From positions 62,001 through 126,000 of the forward strand of contig NZ_PGTS01000002.1 of assembly GCF_002844235.1 (NCBI RefSeq): a DNA stretch of 64,000 nucleotides. The letters run 5' to 3'. The notes under the pieces were generated by a model that saw only the letters and a list, made by a program, of their open reading frames with translations, did not search any database and was not told the origin of the DNA. Position numbers and translations under genes: made by a program. Shown here piece by piece: positions 25,765-35,096 of the stretch (positions are counted from its first letter, which is position 1; every line of letters begins with the position of its first letter). Origin of the DNA: Thalassospira povalilytica (lineage in GTDB: Bacteria > Pseudomonadota > Alphaproteobacteria > Rhodospirillales > Thalassospiraceae).

Positions 25765-26490
25765 ATGAAACGACATGATCTGATGATGAAGGGCGGCTTT
25801 GTCGCCATGGTGATGGCCGTCGTTCCGGGTACCGGACAGGCGGCAGAAGGACGGACCTATTACGGGTTCCAGGCCGAACAGTTTGAATATCGTCTTGGTG
25901 ACGAGAATGAAAAACGGCTGGTCTGGGATGCGGATGCCTTTTGGGGAACGGACGAGCTCAAACTGCGCTGGCAGGGCGAGGGTGAACGCGACCTTGATGC
26001 CGATATCAATGAAGGGCTTGAAAACCGGTTGGTGCTGCAAACCCCGATCAGTGACTTTTTCGATGCCAAGGCGGGGGTCAGGCTTGATACCCCGACGGGT
26101 ACGGATCGCTGGTACGGGACGGTCGGGATCATGGGGCTTGCGCCGCAATGGATCGAAGTTGATGCCGATCTTTTTGTCAGCGAAACCGGGGATGGCAGCG
26201 CGCGGCTTGATCTTGAATATGAGGGGCTGATTACCAATCGCGTCATCCTGACCCCGTCGATTGAGCTGAATGCCGCCTTTTCCGAGGATCGGGAAATCGA
26301 AGTCGGCACAGGGATATCAAGTGCAGAGATCGGATTGCGGTTAAGCTACGATCTGATTGATCGCAGTGTCGCGCCCTATATCGGGGTGTCCTATGAACGC
26401 AAATTTGGTGATACCGCTGATTTTGCCAAGGAAGACGGCGAGGATTTCGAGGCGACCTATATCGTCACGGGGCTTCGGTTGATGTTCTAG
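25765..26490 (+). CDS. copB: Copper resistance outer-membrane protein CopB
   Basis: A 241-residue CopB/PcoB-family protein with a signal ending GTGQA-AEG. Alternating beta strands such as YYGFQAEQFEYRLGDENEKRL, the motif DADAFWGTDELKLRWQGEGE and the C-terminal Phe (GLRLMF) mark an outer-membrane barrel. The Met/His-rich N-terminal part found in many CopB proteins is missing, so this is a short form. It is co-transcribed with copA and closes the copper operon before a strong terminator. Confidence 0.92.
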   Translation: MKRHDLMMKGGFVAMVMAVVPGTGQAAEGRTYYGFQAEQFEYRLGDENEKRLVWDADAFWGTDELKLRWQGEGERDLDADINEGLENRLVLQTPISDFFDAKAGVRLDTPTGTDRWYGTVGIMGLAPQWIEVDADLFVSETGDGSARLDLEYEGLITNRVILTPSIELNAAFSEDREIEVGTGISSAEIGLRLSYDLIDRSVAPYIGVSYERKFGDTADFAKEDGEDFEATYIVTGLRLMF

Positions 26491-26494
26491 AAAC

Positions 26495-26527
26495 AAGGGC
26501 CGGGAGGATTTCCTTCCGGCCCTTTTT
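26495..26527 (+). terminator. Terminator of the copper operon
   Basis: AAGGGCCGGGAGGA pairs with TCCTTCCGGCCCTT over 14 positions with one mismatched pairing region, followed by TTTTT, directly after the copB stop. Confidence 0.9.
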
Positions 26528-26573
26528 ATATGTGATGATCAGCAAGGAACTACAGATCAGGCGGGTAGCTTGA

Positions 26574-27422
26574 TCAGGATGCAATGCGGTCCTCATTCGG
26601 TCCATAGAAACGAAGGGCCGTCATGGCAAGATTGCCAAATTCGTAGCTGTCATGGATGACATCGGGGGCGAAATCATCGGATGCGGCGCCAAGGGCGACA
26701 TAGAACGGCATCAGATGGTCGTCTTCGGGATGGGCCATGGCGGCATGGGGCGCAAGGCGGCGATAATCGAGCAATGCGTCAATATCATGGGCCCTGACCC
26801 GGTCGATCATCCAGGTGGTGAATTCGATCGCCCAGGGATCAATCGGGCCTTCGTGACGATCAAGCGCACGCAGATTGTGGGTCATCGCCCCGCTTGCCAC
26901 CACCAAAACGCCAAGATCGCGCAAACCGCGCAATTTTTTGCCCAGTTCAAAATGATCGGACGGACCGCCATGGGCCAGCATGGAAAGCTGGAAGACCGGG
27001 ATGTCGGCATTGGGCCGGGCAAGGATCAAAGGCATCCAGGCCCCGTGATCAAGACCGCGCGCATCGTCGGTGGCACAGCCGATCTGTTCGGCAATCTGTC
27101 GGGCGAGTGCCGGATCGCCAGAAACGTCATAGTGCAACTGATAAAGGGGCTGCGGGAAACCATAGAAATCGTGAATGGTTTCCTGATGCGCAGCGGTCGA
27201 TATGGTCGGTTCAGCTGTTTGCCAGTGGGCGGAAACCATCAGGATGGCGCGCACGCCATCGGTATGACGGCCAAGATTGCCGACAAAGAAATCAAATGCC
27301 GGCGTGCTTTGGCGCGCCACCAGCATCGGCGAGCCGTGCGAAATAAAGATCGGGGCCAGATTATGCCGGTCTTGCGATACGGATTGATCCGGCCGGGACG
27401 GTGAGATCGCGGTGTCAGTCAT
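26574..27422 (-). CDS. ygiD: DODA-type extradiol ring-cleavage dioxygenase (YgiD-like)
   Basis: A 282-residue LigB-superfamily enzyme. Metal and catalytic His positions fall in IFISHGSP, SAHWQT, LDHGAWMPL and AHPEDDHLMPF, as in plant and bacterial 4,5-DOPA dioxygenases. These use Fe(II) or Zn(II) to open catechol rings. The N-terminal 20 residues are an unconserved extension, so the true start may be later. It is convergent with copB, and no partner gene is adjacent. Confidence 0.9.
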   Translation of the reverse strand: MTDTAISPSRPDQSVSQDRHNLAPIFISHGSPMLVARQSTPAFDFFVGNLGRHTDGVRAILMVSAHWQTAEPTISTAAHQETIHDFYGFPQPLYQLHYDVSGDPALARQIAEQIGCATDDARGLDHGAWMPLILARPNADIPVFQLSMLAHGGPSDHFELGKKLRGLRDLGVLVVASGAMTHNLRALDRHEGPIDPWAIEFTTWMIDRVRAHDIDALLDYRRLAPHAAMAHPEDDHLMPFYVALGAASDDFAPDVIHDSYEFGNLAMTALRFYGPNEDRIAS

Positions 27423-27579
27423 GGCGGACTACCTTGGTCAAAATTGCATCATTTGCCATGACTATGCGCCGCTGCGGGCGGCAAGACCAGACCCGGTTTG
27501 GCAACAGTCTGTTGCCAAGGCCCGCGTTACAGTGGGGGGAGGGCCGAGGGCGATGGCAACAGGCTGTCGGGGGGGAGAA

Positions 27580-27789
27580 TTAGCGACGGCGACCAAACAG
27601 CATCAGCAAGACACCGCCGACGATGCCGGCAATCCCGGCGATCAGATACCAGATGGTTTCATCGGTATAGCGACCAACCAGTGTTTCGGAAATCTGATCC
27701 ACAGCACTTTCCGATGCGTTATAGCCCGTCACCAGAAGGCCAACGCCAATCACAAGGATAACAACGCCAAGAATGCGGCCAATCGACAT
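27580..27789 (-). CDS. DUF3185 family small membrane protein
   Basis: A 69-residue protein with two hydrophobic helices (IGRILGVVILVIGVGLLVTGY and IWYLIAGIAGIVGGVLLMLFG), a short acidic loop between them and an RRR end. It matches the DUF3185 pattern, of unknown function. The gene is alone between the dioxygenase and Phd-Doc, with about 150 bp free on each side. Confidence 0.85.
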   Translation of the reverse strand: MSIGRILGVVILVIGVGLLVTGYNASESAVDQISETLVGRYTDETIWYLIAGIAGIVGGVLLMLFGRRR

Positions 27790-27933
27790 GATGTTTGCTC
27801 CTGTTTTTTTTCGGTTCCGTTTGCCAGAACTTTTGAACAGGGTTGATAACGCGCAATCGGGAAGCTTGTTCCATGGATTGTTGTATCGGAATGATCAAGG
27901 TTGTTCAGTGTGCTGTGTCATTGATGCGCAAAA

Positions 27934-28323
27934 TCATGCAGGTTGTGCATTTGAGCGCAAACATTGTGCTGCTTCTTCGCGGGAAATAAGGCCTTGGCCA
28001 AGCTTTTCCATCATTTCCACATATTCGTGATCTGATGCGCGGTTCAAATGCACGCCATTGTCGGCAAGAAACAAATCGGCGGTAAGCAGGGCCGTACGTT
28101 TGTTGCCGTCAACGAATGGGTGATTGCGGGCTATTCCCTCTGCGAAGCATGCAGCAAGGATGAAAATATCCGTCTCGCCATAGGCAAAAAGGTTTTTGGG
28201 GCGACCAAGTGCGGATTCAAGCAATGCTGCATCCCGCAGACCATAAGACCCGCCACCGATATCAATCATGAATTTGTGTACGGTTTCGACATCAAGTCGA
28301 TTTGGCCATTTTGGCGGGATCAC
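27934..28323 (-). CDS. doc: Doc toxin (Fic-fold death-on-curing protein)
   Basis: A 129-residue Fic-fold toxin. The Doc active-site motif HPFVDGNKRT is at residues 68-77, with the Lys in place of the second Gly typical of Fic AMP transferases. Doc proteins phosphorylate elongation factor Tu and stop translation. The preceding GYGLRDAALLESAL-type helix is also usual. The start overlaps the antitoxin stop by 4 bp, so translation is coupled. Confidence 0.94.
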   Translation of the reverse strand: MIPPKWPNRLDVETVHKFMIDIGGGSYGLRDAALLESALGRPKNLFAYGETDIFILAACFAEGIARNHPFVDGNKRTALLTADLFLADNGVHLNRASDHEYVEMMEKLGQGLISREEAAQCLRSNAQPA

Positions 28324-28556
28324 CGTCGCGCCAGTTCAATGATTGTTTCGCGGTGATAGTTAGCCCGTTCTTCGATCTGGCGACGGCGTTGCTCTGCCGG
28401 ATCGGTTAGTGTTTCGGTCAGGCGACGATATTCTTCTGCGGATAACAGAACAAGGCGGTCGCGTTGATGGCTGGTGATAATCACCGGCTCATGCATGGCC
28501 GCATCACTGAATGTACCAATATTGTTTTTGAATTCTGTTGCCGAAACACGGGTCAT
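28320..28556 (-). CDS. phd: Phd/YefM-type antitoxin
   Basis: A 78-residue antitoxin. The N-terminal half (VSATEFKNNIGTFSDAAMHEPVIIT then LLSAEEYRRL) is the Phd DNA-binding domain, and the charged C-terminal tail (QRRRQIEERANYHRETII) is the helix that blocks the Doc active site. ATG 28556 has AGGAGA upstream; a TTG 15 bp earlier is less likely. It should neutralise Doc and repress the operon through the site at 28589-28604. Confidence 0.93.
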   Translation of the reverse strand: MTRVSATEFKNNIGTFSDAAMHEPVIITSHQRDRLVLLSAEEYRRLTETLTDPAEQRRRQIEERANYHRETIIELARR

Positions 28557-28580
28557 TTTTATCTCCTGCAAGTCATCGCC

Positions 28581-28607
28581 ATTATAGTCAAAATGTCCAT
28601 TTTGTCC
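28581..28607 (-). promoter_or_regulatory. phd-doc promoter with operator
   Basis: On the minus strand a perfect -10 TATAAT (28586-28581) is preceded at 16 bp by TGGACA, 5 of 6 to the -35 consensus. The palindrome CAAAATG-TC-CATTTTG at 28589-28604 fills the spacer, well placed for repression by Phd. Confidence 0.7.
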
Positions 28608-28619
28608 ATTATTGTGACA

Positions 28620-29198
28620 TCAGGAGATGTCTGGCAGGGTATCAACGACGTCACTGCTGGTGGTCAGTTGACAATATTCCGAGGCCAGAACGGCGGCATA
28701 AAGGTCAAACACATCCTGTGCCGGGAAGGTTTTGCCGTTGGCATCGGTCACATCGATTGCCGTGGTCGCATCGAGCGGCAACCAGTTTTCAAAGCCCAGA
28801 CAATGGGCCATGCGGATGGTGACATCCATCGAGTTATGAATAACCACACCGGTAAAGATCAGGCGTTTGATCCCTTGATCGTGCAGGTGTTTTTCAAGCG
28901 TGGTGCCGACGAATGCGCAGTTTTGCTGCTTGGCGAAGACGGTTTCACCGGCAATGGGCGCGACTTCGTCCTTGAACGGCTGTCCGGGGCCGTTGACATA
29001 GAAGCTTGAAGCCGGATTGGCTTCTTCGTGGCGGATATGGATCACGGGCAGGTCGGCGGCGCGAAAGGTCGCGAGCAGTTTGGCAATCACATCGGCATAG
29101 CCGGGATTGTTTTTGGCATTCCATCGCGGATGATCCATTGCCTTTTGCACATCAAGAATGATCAGGGCGGTATCTTGGCCAAGCGTTGGAACGGGCAT
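28620..29198 (-). CDS. Isochorismatase-family hydrolase with Ser in place of the catalytic Cys
   Basis: A 192-residue protein of the cysteine hydrolase fold. Asp16 (LIILDVQKA) and Lys90 (TVFAKQQNCAF) fit the usual triad, but the nucleophile position reads GVVIHNSMDVT, with Ser123 where isochorismatases and nicotinamidases have Cys. A subset of the family has NNSVEAT-type motifs, so this may be a natural serine branch. ATG 29198 has AAGGA upstream. It lies between the phd promoter and the nrdJ terminator. Substrate unknown. Confidence 0.85.
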   Translation of the reverse strand: MPVPTLGQDTALIILDVQKAMDHPRWNAKNNPGYADVIAKLLATFRAADLPVIHIRHEEANPASSFYVNGPGQPFKDEVAPIAGETVFAKQQNCAFVGTTLEKHLHDQGIKRLIFTGVVIHNSMDVTIRMAHCLGFENWLPLDATTAIDVTDANGKTFPAQDVFDLYAAVLASEYCQLTTSSDVVDTLPDIS

Positions 29199-29235
29199 GG
29201 TGGTGTTTCCTTGTCTGACGGGCCGGGGCAAACCA

Positions 29236-29264
29236 AAAACGGCCGGGAAAATCCCGGCCGTTTT
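29236..29264 (-). terminator. Terminator of nrdJ
   Basis: AAAACGGCCGGGA pairs with TCCCGGCCGTTTT, a 13-bp stem, and on the minus strand is followed by TTTTTGG. It lies just after the nrdJ stop. Confidence 0.9.
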
Positions 29265-29300
29265 GCTGATCAGATCAGAAAGTCGTTCGGGCCGTAACCC

Positions 29301-32300
29301 TTAGGAGCAACCAGTGGTCGCGCCGCAAGAGTCGCATTTCAGGCAGGTGCCGTTACGCACCAGGGTGAAGTTGCCGCAATCGGGGCAACCGTCGCCTTCG
29401 TAGCCCTTCATGCGGGCTTCGCGAATTTTGTCCATCTTGTCATCGGTTTTGGCGATGACTTCTTCGCTTGCCGTCAGGATCGCAGAGGTCTGCGGTGCGG
29501 ACGGGGTCGCGGTGGTTGCGGCACTTGCGGTGGTTTCATGGCTGTGATTGTGGCCATGACCGTCCGTGCCGGTGGACTTGACTTCGACAACGCGTTCTTC
29601 GGTCTGGGCGCCGCCATCGACAACATAGAGGTTGCGACGTACGAAGCCGCTTGATGCGACCTTGCGGATGGTTTCGATCGCCTGATCGCCGGCTTTCTGG
29701 GCGGTTTCGCCAAGATCACCTTCGGCGACACCTTCGCCAACGGCATCGGGAAGGATGTCGGACGGCTGAACGTGGGCAAGGTCGTTACGGCCAAGGTAAG
29801 AGATGGCGAGTTCGCGGAACATGTAATCAAGGATGGAGGTTGCCATCTTGATCGCATCGTTGCCCGAAACCATACCCGACGGTTCAAAACGGGTGAAGGT
29901 GAAGGCTTCGACATATTCTTCGAGCGGTACGCCATACTGAAGGCCGATGGAAACCGCGATTGCGAAGTTGTTCATCAACGAGCGGAAAGCAGCGCCTTCC
30001 TTGTGCATGTCGATGAAGATTTCGCCAAGCTTGCCGTCTTCATATTCACCGGTGCGCAGGTAAACCTTGTGACCGCCAACGGTGGCCTTCTGGGTGTAAC
30101 CCTTGCGGCGACCCGGAAGCGAGCGACGCTCGCCGCGGATGACGCGTTCAATGATTTTTTCAACGATCTGTTCAGACACGGCCGTTGCCTTGGCAGCGGT
30201 CGGCTGATCGGCGTAATCGTCTTCTTCAACCAGGGCAGCGTTGAGCGGCTGGCTGAGTTTCGAGCCATCACGATACAGAGCGTTGGCTTTCAGACCCAGG
30301 CGCCAGGACAGCATATAGGCGTCCTTGCAATCCTGAATGTTAGCACTGCTCGGCATGTTGATGGTTTTGGAAATCGCACCCGAGATGAACGGCTGGGCTG
30401 CTGCCATCATGCGGATGTGGCTTTCAGCCGACAGGTAACGCTTGCCGATACGGCCGCACGGGTTTGCACAATCAAAGACCGGAAGGTCTTCGTCACGCAG
30501 ATGCGGGGCACCTTCAAGGGTCATCGAACCGCAAACATAGGTGTTGGCTGCTTCGATCTGTTTCTTGTCGAAACCAAGAGCGGCAAGCATGTCAAAGTCC
30601 ATAGAGTTGATGGCTTTGGCATCGAGGCCCTGGGTGTTGACGCAGAAATCATCGCCAAAGGTGTATTTGTTAAAGACGAACTTGATGTCGAATGCGTTTT
30701 TAAGCGCACCTTCAACCTTGGCAATGGCGTCGTCATCAAAGCCCTTGGCGCGCAGATCGTCATGGGAGACGGCTGGCGAACCAACGAGGGTTCCGTGACC
30801 AACCGCGTATTTTTCAATGTCGCGGATCTGGTTTTCGGTATAGCCAAGGGTCGCAAGCGCAACCGGAACGGTGCGGTTGATGATCTTGAAGTAACCGCCG
30901 CCAGCAAGCTTTTTGAACTTCACAAGGGCGAAGTCCGGCTCGATCCCGGTGGTGTCGCAATCCATGACCAGACCGATGGTGCCGGTCGGCGCAATAACGG
31001 TGGTCTGGGCGTTGCGGTAACCGTGCTTTTCACCCAGTTCCAGTGCCTTGTCCCATGCAGCACGCGCTGCAACCGGAAGATCGGCATAGGGGCTGTCAGC
31101 AGCAACCAGCGGAACCGGATTGATCGACAGGCCTTCGTAGCCTTCCTGTTCGCCATAAGCCGCACGGCGATGGTTGCGCATGACGCGCAGCATTTCATCG
31201 GCATTGTCGGCATAGCCCGGGAACGGACCCTGTTCGCCAGCCATTTCGGCCGAGGTCGCATAGGAAATACCACACATGATCGCGGTCAGGGACGCACCGA
31301 TCGCACGGCCTTCGTCGCTGTCATAAGGGATGCCCATGCTCATCAGCAGGCCGCCAATGTTGGCATAGCCAAGGCCAAGGGTACGGTAACGATAGGACAG
31401 TTCGGCAATACGGTCGGACGGGAACTGTGCCATCAGAACCGAGATTTCCAGAACCACAGTCCACAGACGAACGGCATGTTCGTAGGCCTCGATATCAACG
31501 CCGCCATCATCGGAACGGAAGTTCATCAGGTTGAGCGATGCGAGGTTACATGCGGTGTCATCAAGGAACATGTATTCCGAGCACGGGTTGGACGCATTGA
31601 TGCGACCCGAATTCGGGCAGGTGTGCCATTCGTTAATGGTGGTGTCGTACTGGATGCCCGGATCGGCACAGGCCCAGGCGGCTTCGCCAACCTTGTCCCA
31701 CAATTCGCGGGCAGAGATGGTTTTTGCGACCTTGCCGTCGATACGACGGATCAGGTTCCAGTCACCGTTATCAAGAACAGCCTGAAGGAAGTCGTTCGAT
31801 ACACGAACAGAGTTGTTCGAGTTCTGACCCGAAACGGTCAGATATGCTTCGGAATCCCAGTCAGTGTCATAGGTCTTGAAGCTGATTTCGGTGAAGCCCT
31901 GACGTGCGAATTCGATGATCTTGTTGATATAGGAATCCGGGATCATCACAGCGCGGGCAGCAAGCACAGCTTCTTTGAGCTGCGGGTTGGCGCGCGGAAT
32001 GAAACGGTCTTCCGAATCAGCGGCACCGTCCCAGTTGGTGCAGGCCGCAAGAACTGCGGTCAGGTGCTTTTCAGCAAGTTTGGAGCCGGCAACAAGGGCC
32101 GCAACTTTCTGTTCTTCGACGACTTTCCAATCAATATATTCTTCGATATCCGGATGGTCGATATCAACCACGACCATTTTGGCCGCACGGCGGGTGGTGC
32201 CGCCCGACTTGATCGCGCCAGCAGCACGGTCACCGATTTTCAGGAAGCTCATCAGGCCCGAAGAACGACCGCCACCCGACAGGGTTTCGCCCGCACCGCG

Positions 32301-33014
32301 AACGTTCGAGAAGTTCGAACCGGTACCCGAACCGAATTTGAACAGACGGGCTTCACGGGTCCAGAGATCCATGATGCCGCCTTCATTGACCAGGTCATCG
32401 GCAACCGACTGGATGAAGCAGGCATGGGGCTGCGGATGTTCATAGGCACTGGCCGATTTGGTCAGTTCGCCGGTTTTGAAATCAACATAGGAGTGACCCT
32501 GTGCCGGGCCGTCAATGCCATAGGCCCAATGCAGGCCGGTGTTGAACCACTGTGGAGAGTTCGGCGCACCCATCTGGTGGGAGAGCTGATAACGCATTTC
32601 ATCAAAGAAGGCCTGCGCATCAGATTCGGCGTCAAAATAGCCGCCTTTCCAACCCCAATAGGTCCAGGTGCCGGCAAGGCGATCAAAGACCTGGGTCGCG
32701 CTGGTTTCGCTGGTATAGCGTTTTTCAGCCGGCATTTTGTCAAGCTTGGCGGTGTCGGCAGTCTTGCGCCACAGCCAGGACGGGACGTCCTTTTCCTTGA
32801 CCGGTTTGAGGGCAACCGGAACACCGGCCTTGCGGAAATATTTCTGAGCCAGAACGTCACTCGCCACCTGTGACCAGGAAGCGGGCATGTCGATGTCATT
32901 CATCGCAAAAACAACGGAACCATCCGGGTTTTTGATGACAGAAGATGACTTACGAAACTCGATGTCGGCGTAAGGGCTGACACCGTCCTGAGTGAACTTT
33001 CTGGTAATCCGCAT
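29301..33014 (-). CDS. nrdJ: Vitamin B12-dependent (class II) ribonucleotide reductase
   Basis: A 1237-residue adenosylcobalamin-dependent reductase that makes deoxynucleotides for replication and repair. The N-terminal ATRGWG-like region, the [22 protein letters not shown] motif (active-site Cys near residue 480), the radical-barrel core and the [22 protein letters not shown] motif are all present. The end is a TSCPD-type Cys-rich tail ([28 protein letters not shown]) that re-reduces the active site. No nrdA, nrdB or nrdD lies in the window. Two NrdR boxes lie 220-270 bp upstream. Confidence 0.97.
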   Translation of the reverse strand: MRITRKFTQDGVSPYADIEFRKSSSVIKNPDGSVVFAMNDIDMPASWSQVASDVLAQKYFRKAGVPVALKPVKEKDVPSWLWRKTADTAKLDKMPAEKRYTSETSATQVFDRLAGTWTYWGWKGGYFDAESDAQAFFDEMRYQLSHQMGAPNSPQWFNTGLHWAYGIDGPAQGHSYVDFKTGELTKSASAYEHPQPHACFIQSVADDLVNEGGIMDLWTREARLFKFGSGTGSNFSNVRGAGETLSGGGRSSGLMSFLKIGDRAAGAIKSGGTTRRAAKMVVVDIDHPDIEEYIDWKVVEEQKVAALVAGSKLAEKHLTAVLAACTNWDGAADSEDRFIPRANPQLKEAVLAARAVMIPDSYINKIIEFARQGFTEISFKTYDTDWDSEAYLTVSGQNSNNSVRVSNDFLQAVLDNGDWNLIRRIDGKVAKTISARELWDKVGEAAWACADPGIQYDTTINEWHTCPNSGRINASNPCSEYMFLDDTACNLASLNLMNFRSDDGGVDIEAYEHAVRLWTVVLEISVLMAQFPSDRIAELSYRYRTLGLGYANIGGLLMSMGIPYDSDEGRAIGASLTAIMCGISYATSAEMAGEQGPFPGYADNADEMLRVMRNHRRAAYGEQEGYEGLSINPVPLVAADSPYADLPVAARAAWDKALELGEKHGYRNAQTTVIAPTGTIGLVMDCDTTGIEPDFALVKFKKLAGGGYFKIINRTVPVALATLGYTENQIRDIEKYAVGHGTLVGSPAVSHDDLRAKGFDDDAIAKVEGALKNAFDIKFVFNKYTFGDDFCVNTQGLDAKAINSMDFDMLAALGFDKKQIEAANTYVCGSMTLEGAPHLRDEDLPVFDCANPCGRIGKRYLSAESHIRMMAAAQPFISGAISKTINMPSSANIQDCKDAYMLSWRLGLKANALYRDGSKLSQPLNAALVEEDDYADQPTAAKATAVSEQIVEKIIERVIRGERRSLPGRRKGYTQKATVGGHKVYLRTGEYEDGKLGEIFIDMHKEGAAFRSLMNNFAIAVSIGLQYGVPLEEYVEAFTFTRFEPSGMVSGNDAIKMATSILDYMFRELAISYLGRNDLAHVQPSDILPDAVGEGVAEGDLGETAQKAGDQAIETIRKVASSGFVRRNLYVVDGGAQTEERVVEVKSTGTDGHGHNHSHETTASAATTATPSAPQTSAILTASEEVIAKTDDKMDKIREARMKGYEGDGCPDCGNFTLVRNGTCLKCDSCGATTGCS

Positions 33015-33952
33015 GGTCTGCTCCGGTTTTGATCAGACGTGAGGGGGCGCTATCTGGTAATGCGCCAACATCGCCTGACTTTATATAGTTTGCTCATCGC
33101 TCTTGCGCTGCCCCAATACCCGATATTTTCCGGTGTTTTTGGCGCCTCGCATCTATCTGAATTCGGTGGTGTGGTCCCCCCTTGGAACCATCCGGTCCGT
33201 GGGGAAGACTATAATGGCAAAATTTCGCCACAGTCCACTAATCTTTGTGGTTGACAGCAATTTTTACCACAACATGTAGTGGGTCGGTTGCTGTCTTGCT
33301 GATTCGATGCTGGTGGGATTCGTGTTAACAATCTCTGAATCAGGGCTAAGGGCCTGTAAAACTGCGGTTTCTGTTACCGCGAGATTGTGTGCCTGTCCTA
33401 AGACTCGGACTAGATGTTGTGTGGGAAGGATCGGTTTTCCCGAACACGAACCCAAGCTAACGCTGTTTGCGTTTCATTTCCAGTGCGAAGCTGAAAATGT
33501 GCCGTAACAATGATGTTCTTAGCATATGCGGCAATGATAACAGTTTGATATTTATATTAAAGTATTGATTTTATCGCAGGCGCAAATCCGCGGATATCAG
33601 CCAACAGCCCATACCATATATATGTGTGTGATTGTGGATAACCGGGTGGACAGACGCCCCAGATATATGCGGATCAATGAGTCGTCGCACTACAAGCAGT
33701 TGTGGGTTGTTTTGAACCGATAAATGGCACTGTCGCGGCGTGCTGGTTCAGGTCGGGGTTGAGGCGGCTTGTGGTGACGGGGCAGGCTGCGGGCAAATGT
33801 TGTGATTTGGGGCGGGTCGATGTCCTTGAAACATTGACTTTCAAACCGCATCACGACATATAAGTCACTTGTTCGACAGGGTTCACACCGCATGATCCCT
33901 GTTCCGCCGGTTTCAGTCTGGCGGACAAACCAAATCTGGAGAGAGACCCAAC
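33015..33952. other. Long divergent intergenic region between nrdJ and the NDUFA12 gene
   Basis: About 940 bp. It holds the nrdJ leader (33015-33210), two NrdR boxes (33235-33282), an A/T-rich stretch at 33520-33560 and a perfect DnaA box TGTGGATAA at 33633-33641. The frames of 60-71 codons in it have no ribosome site or family look. I checked the leader for a cobalamin riboswitch box and saw none. An unrecognised small RNA in 33290-33520 cannot be excluded. Confidence 0.6.
33235..33282 (-). promoter_or_regulatory. Tandem NrdR boxes upstream of nrdJ
   Basis: CCACTAATCTTTGTGG (33235-33250) and CCACAACATGTAGTGG (33267-33282) both fit the palindromic frame nCACwAnnnnTwGTGn of the NrdR consensus. 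Their starts are 32 bp apart, about three helical turns, as is normal for NrdR box pairs. NrdR would repress nrdJ when dATP is high. Published consensus is recalled, not computed. Confidence 0.75.
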
Positions 33953-34315
33953 ATGGCCACCGTCGGCACCCGTATTTATACTGCGCTGTTTGGCAAGCGC
34001 GTTGGCGAAGACCGTTTCGGCAATGTCTATTACACCGAAAAGACTCCGGCCAAGGGCCGCCGCACCAAGCGCTGGGTGATCTACAAGGGCGTTGACGAAG
34101 GATCGAAAGTTCCGGCCGAATGGCATGCATGGCTGCATTATACCCTTGATGCGCCGCTGTCGGAAAAGGCCGAGGACCGTTATGACTGGCAGAAAGAGCA
34201 TCTGCCGAACCTGACCGGGACCAAACACGCATATCGCCCGCAGGGCCACGAATATAGCGGTGGCAAGCGCGCGAAAGCGACCGGCGATTATCAGGCCTGG
34301 TCGCCGGAAGGCTGA
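33953..34315 (+). CDS. NADH:ubiquinone oxidoreductase subunit NDUFA12 family protein
   Basis: A 120-residue homologue of the mitochondrial complex I accessory subunit NDUFA12 (B17.2), found in alphaproteobacteria. Signature parts are GTRIYTALFGKRVGEDRFGNVYY, RRTKRWVIYKG and PAEWHAWLHYT, followed by a basic tail with KHAYRPQGHEYSGG. It is a soluble cytosolic accessory or assembly subunit of complex I, encoded apart from the nuo operon as usual. A terminator follows, so mlaD is a separate unit. Confidence 0.94.
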   Translation: MATVGTRIYTALFGKRVGEDRFGNVYYTEKTPAKGRRTKRWVIYKGVDEGSKVPAEWHAWLHYTLDAPLSEKAEDRYDWQKEHLPNLTGTKHAYRPQGHEYSGGKRAKATGDYQAWSPEG

Positions 34316-34340
34316 TCAGCCGGAAATTTGAAAATTCAGG

Positions 34341-34369
34341 CGGGCGCGGGGCAACTCGCGCCCGTTTTT
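34341..34369 (+). terminator. Terminator of the NDUFA12 gene
   Basis: CGGGCGCG pairs with CGCGCCCG around an eight-base loop, then TTTTT. Confidence 0.88.
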
Positions 34370-34476
34370 GTTTCGGGGCCTGCTTTTTTGTTTAAGTGGT
34401 TCTGTTTTGGGCGGTTGTGTTTTGGCGCTGTGCAATACAATATGCCAATCAAAGAGATACAGATCGGATAAGGTCC

Positions 34477-34929
34477 ATGAGCAACAGACTGATTGAAACC
34501 CTTGCAGGTGCTGCGGTGATCGCAGTCGCGATCGGGTTTGCAGCATATTCATACAGCCGTGCGGGGATCGACACGGTAGAAGGGTATGAAATCAAAGCCA
34601 GCTTTAACCGTATTGATGGTCTGGTCGTGGGCAACGACGTGCGGATTTCCGGCGTGAAGGTTGGCAGCGTTACCGGACAGGAACTTGATCCCGATACCTA
34701 TATGGCAGTTGTCAAGATGTCGGTGCGCGCGGACCTGTCGCTGCCGATGGACAGTTCGGCCAAGGTGGCATCGGATGGTCTTTTGGGCGGCAAGTTCGTA
34801 TCGATCGAGCCGGGCGGGGATATCGACATGATCCAGGCCGGTGGTGAAATCGAATACACGCAAGGGTCGGTCAATCTTGAAGATCTGATTGGTCAGGTTA
34901 TTTATTCCTCGACCAGTAGCAGCGAATAG
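34477..34929 (+). CDS. mlaD: Outer membrane lipid asymmetry protein MlaD
   Basis: A 150-residue membrane-anchored substrate-binding protein. One N-terminal helix (LIETLAGAAVIAVAIGFAAYS) is followed by a single MCE domain: YEIKASFNRIDGLVVGNDVRISGVKVGSV then SDGLLGGKFVSIEPGG. It forms hexameric rings that pass phospholipids between membranes with MlaEF, whose genes are not in the window. ATG 34477 has AAGG upstream. The gene shares its direction and short gaps with the next two genes, an arrangement I recall from alphaproteobacteria. Confidence 0.94.
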   Translation: MSNRLIETLAGAAVIAVAIGFAAYSYSRAGIDTVEGYEIKASFNRIDGLVVGNDVRISGVKVGSVTGQELDPDTYMAVVKMSVRADLSLPMDSSAKVASDGLLGGKFVSIEPGGDIDMIQAGGEIEYTQGSVNLEDLIGQVIYSSTSSSE

Positions 34930-35096
34930 GCACAAGCACACCATATTGTGACCCGATATCGTGACCAGTTCAGAATGGTGGCCTTGCAATTGGCGGGGCA
35001 AGATCAAGCCGGTCATGATTTTGCCGGTTTTGCCGGGCAGGGTGCCGGGCAATGGCAGTGAAATGGTCTGCTGTGCAAGAAATGTCGGAGCGTTCG

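Noticed and set aside
29772..32873. 1033-codon frame opposite nrdJ
   Set aside because: It is the antisense shadow of nrdJ. The nrdJ frame has complete family motifs; the opposite frame has none.
33015..33235. Cobalamin riboswitch in the nrdJ leader
   Set aside because: Expected because nrdJ needs B12, but I could not find the conserved B12 box on the minus strand. A covariance search would settle it.
33286..33300. GGTTGCTGTC as a fourth copy of the OmpR-type operator
   Set aside because: Only 10 bp match and the second TCAGG half-site is missing.
33039..33507. Two short frames (71 and 66 codons) upstream of nrdJ
   Set aside because: No ribosome site and no recognisable domain; they cover the nrdJ leader and the NrdR boxes.
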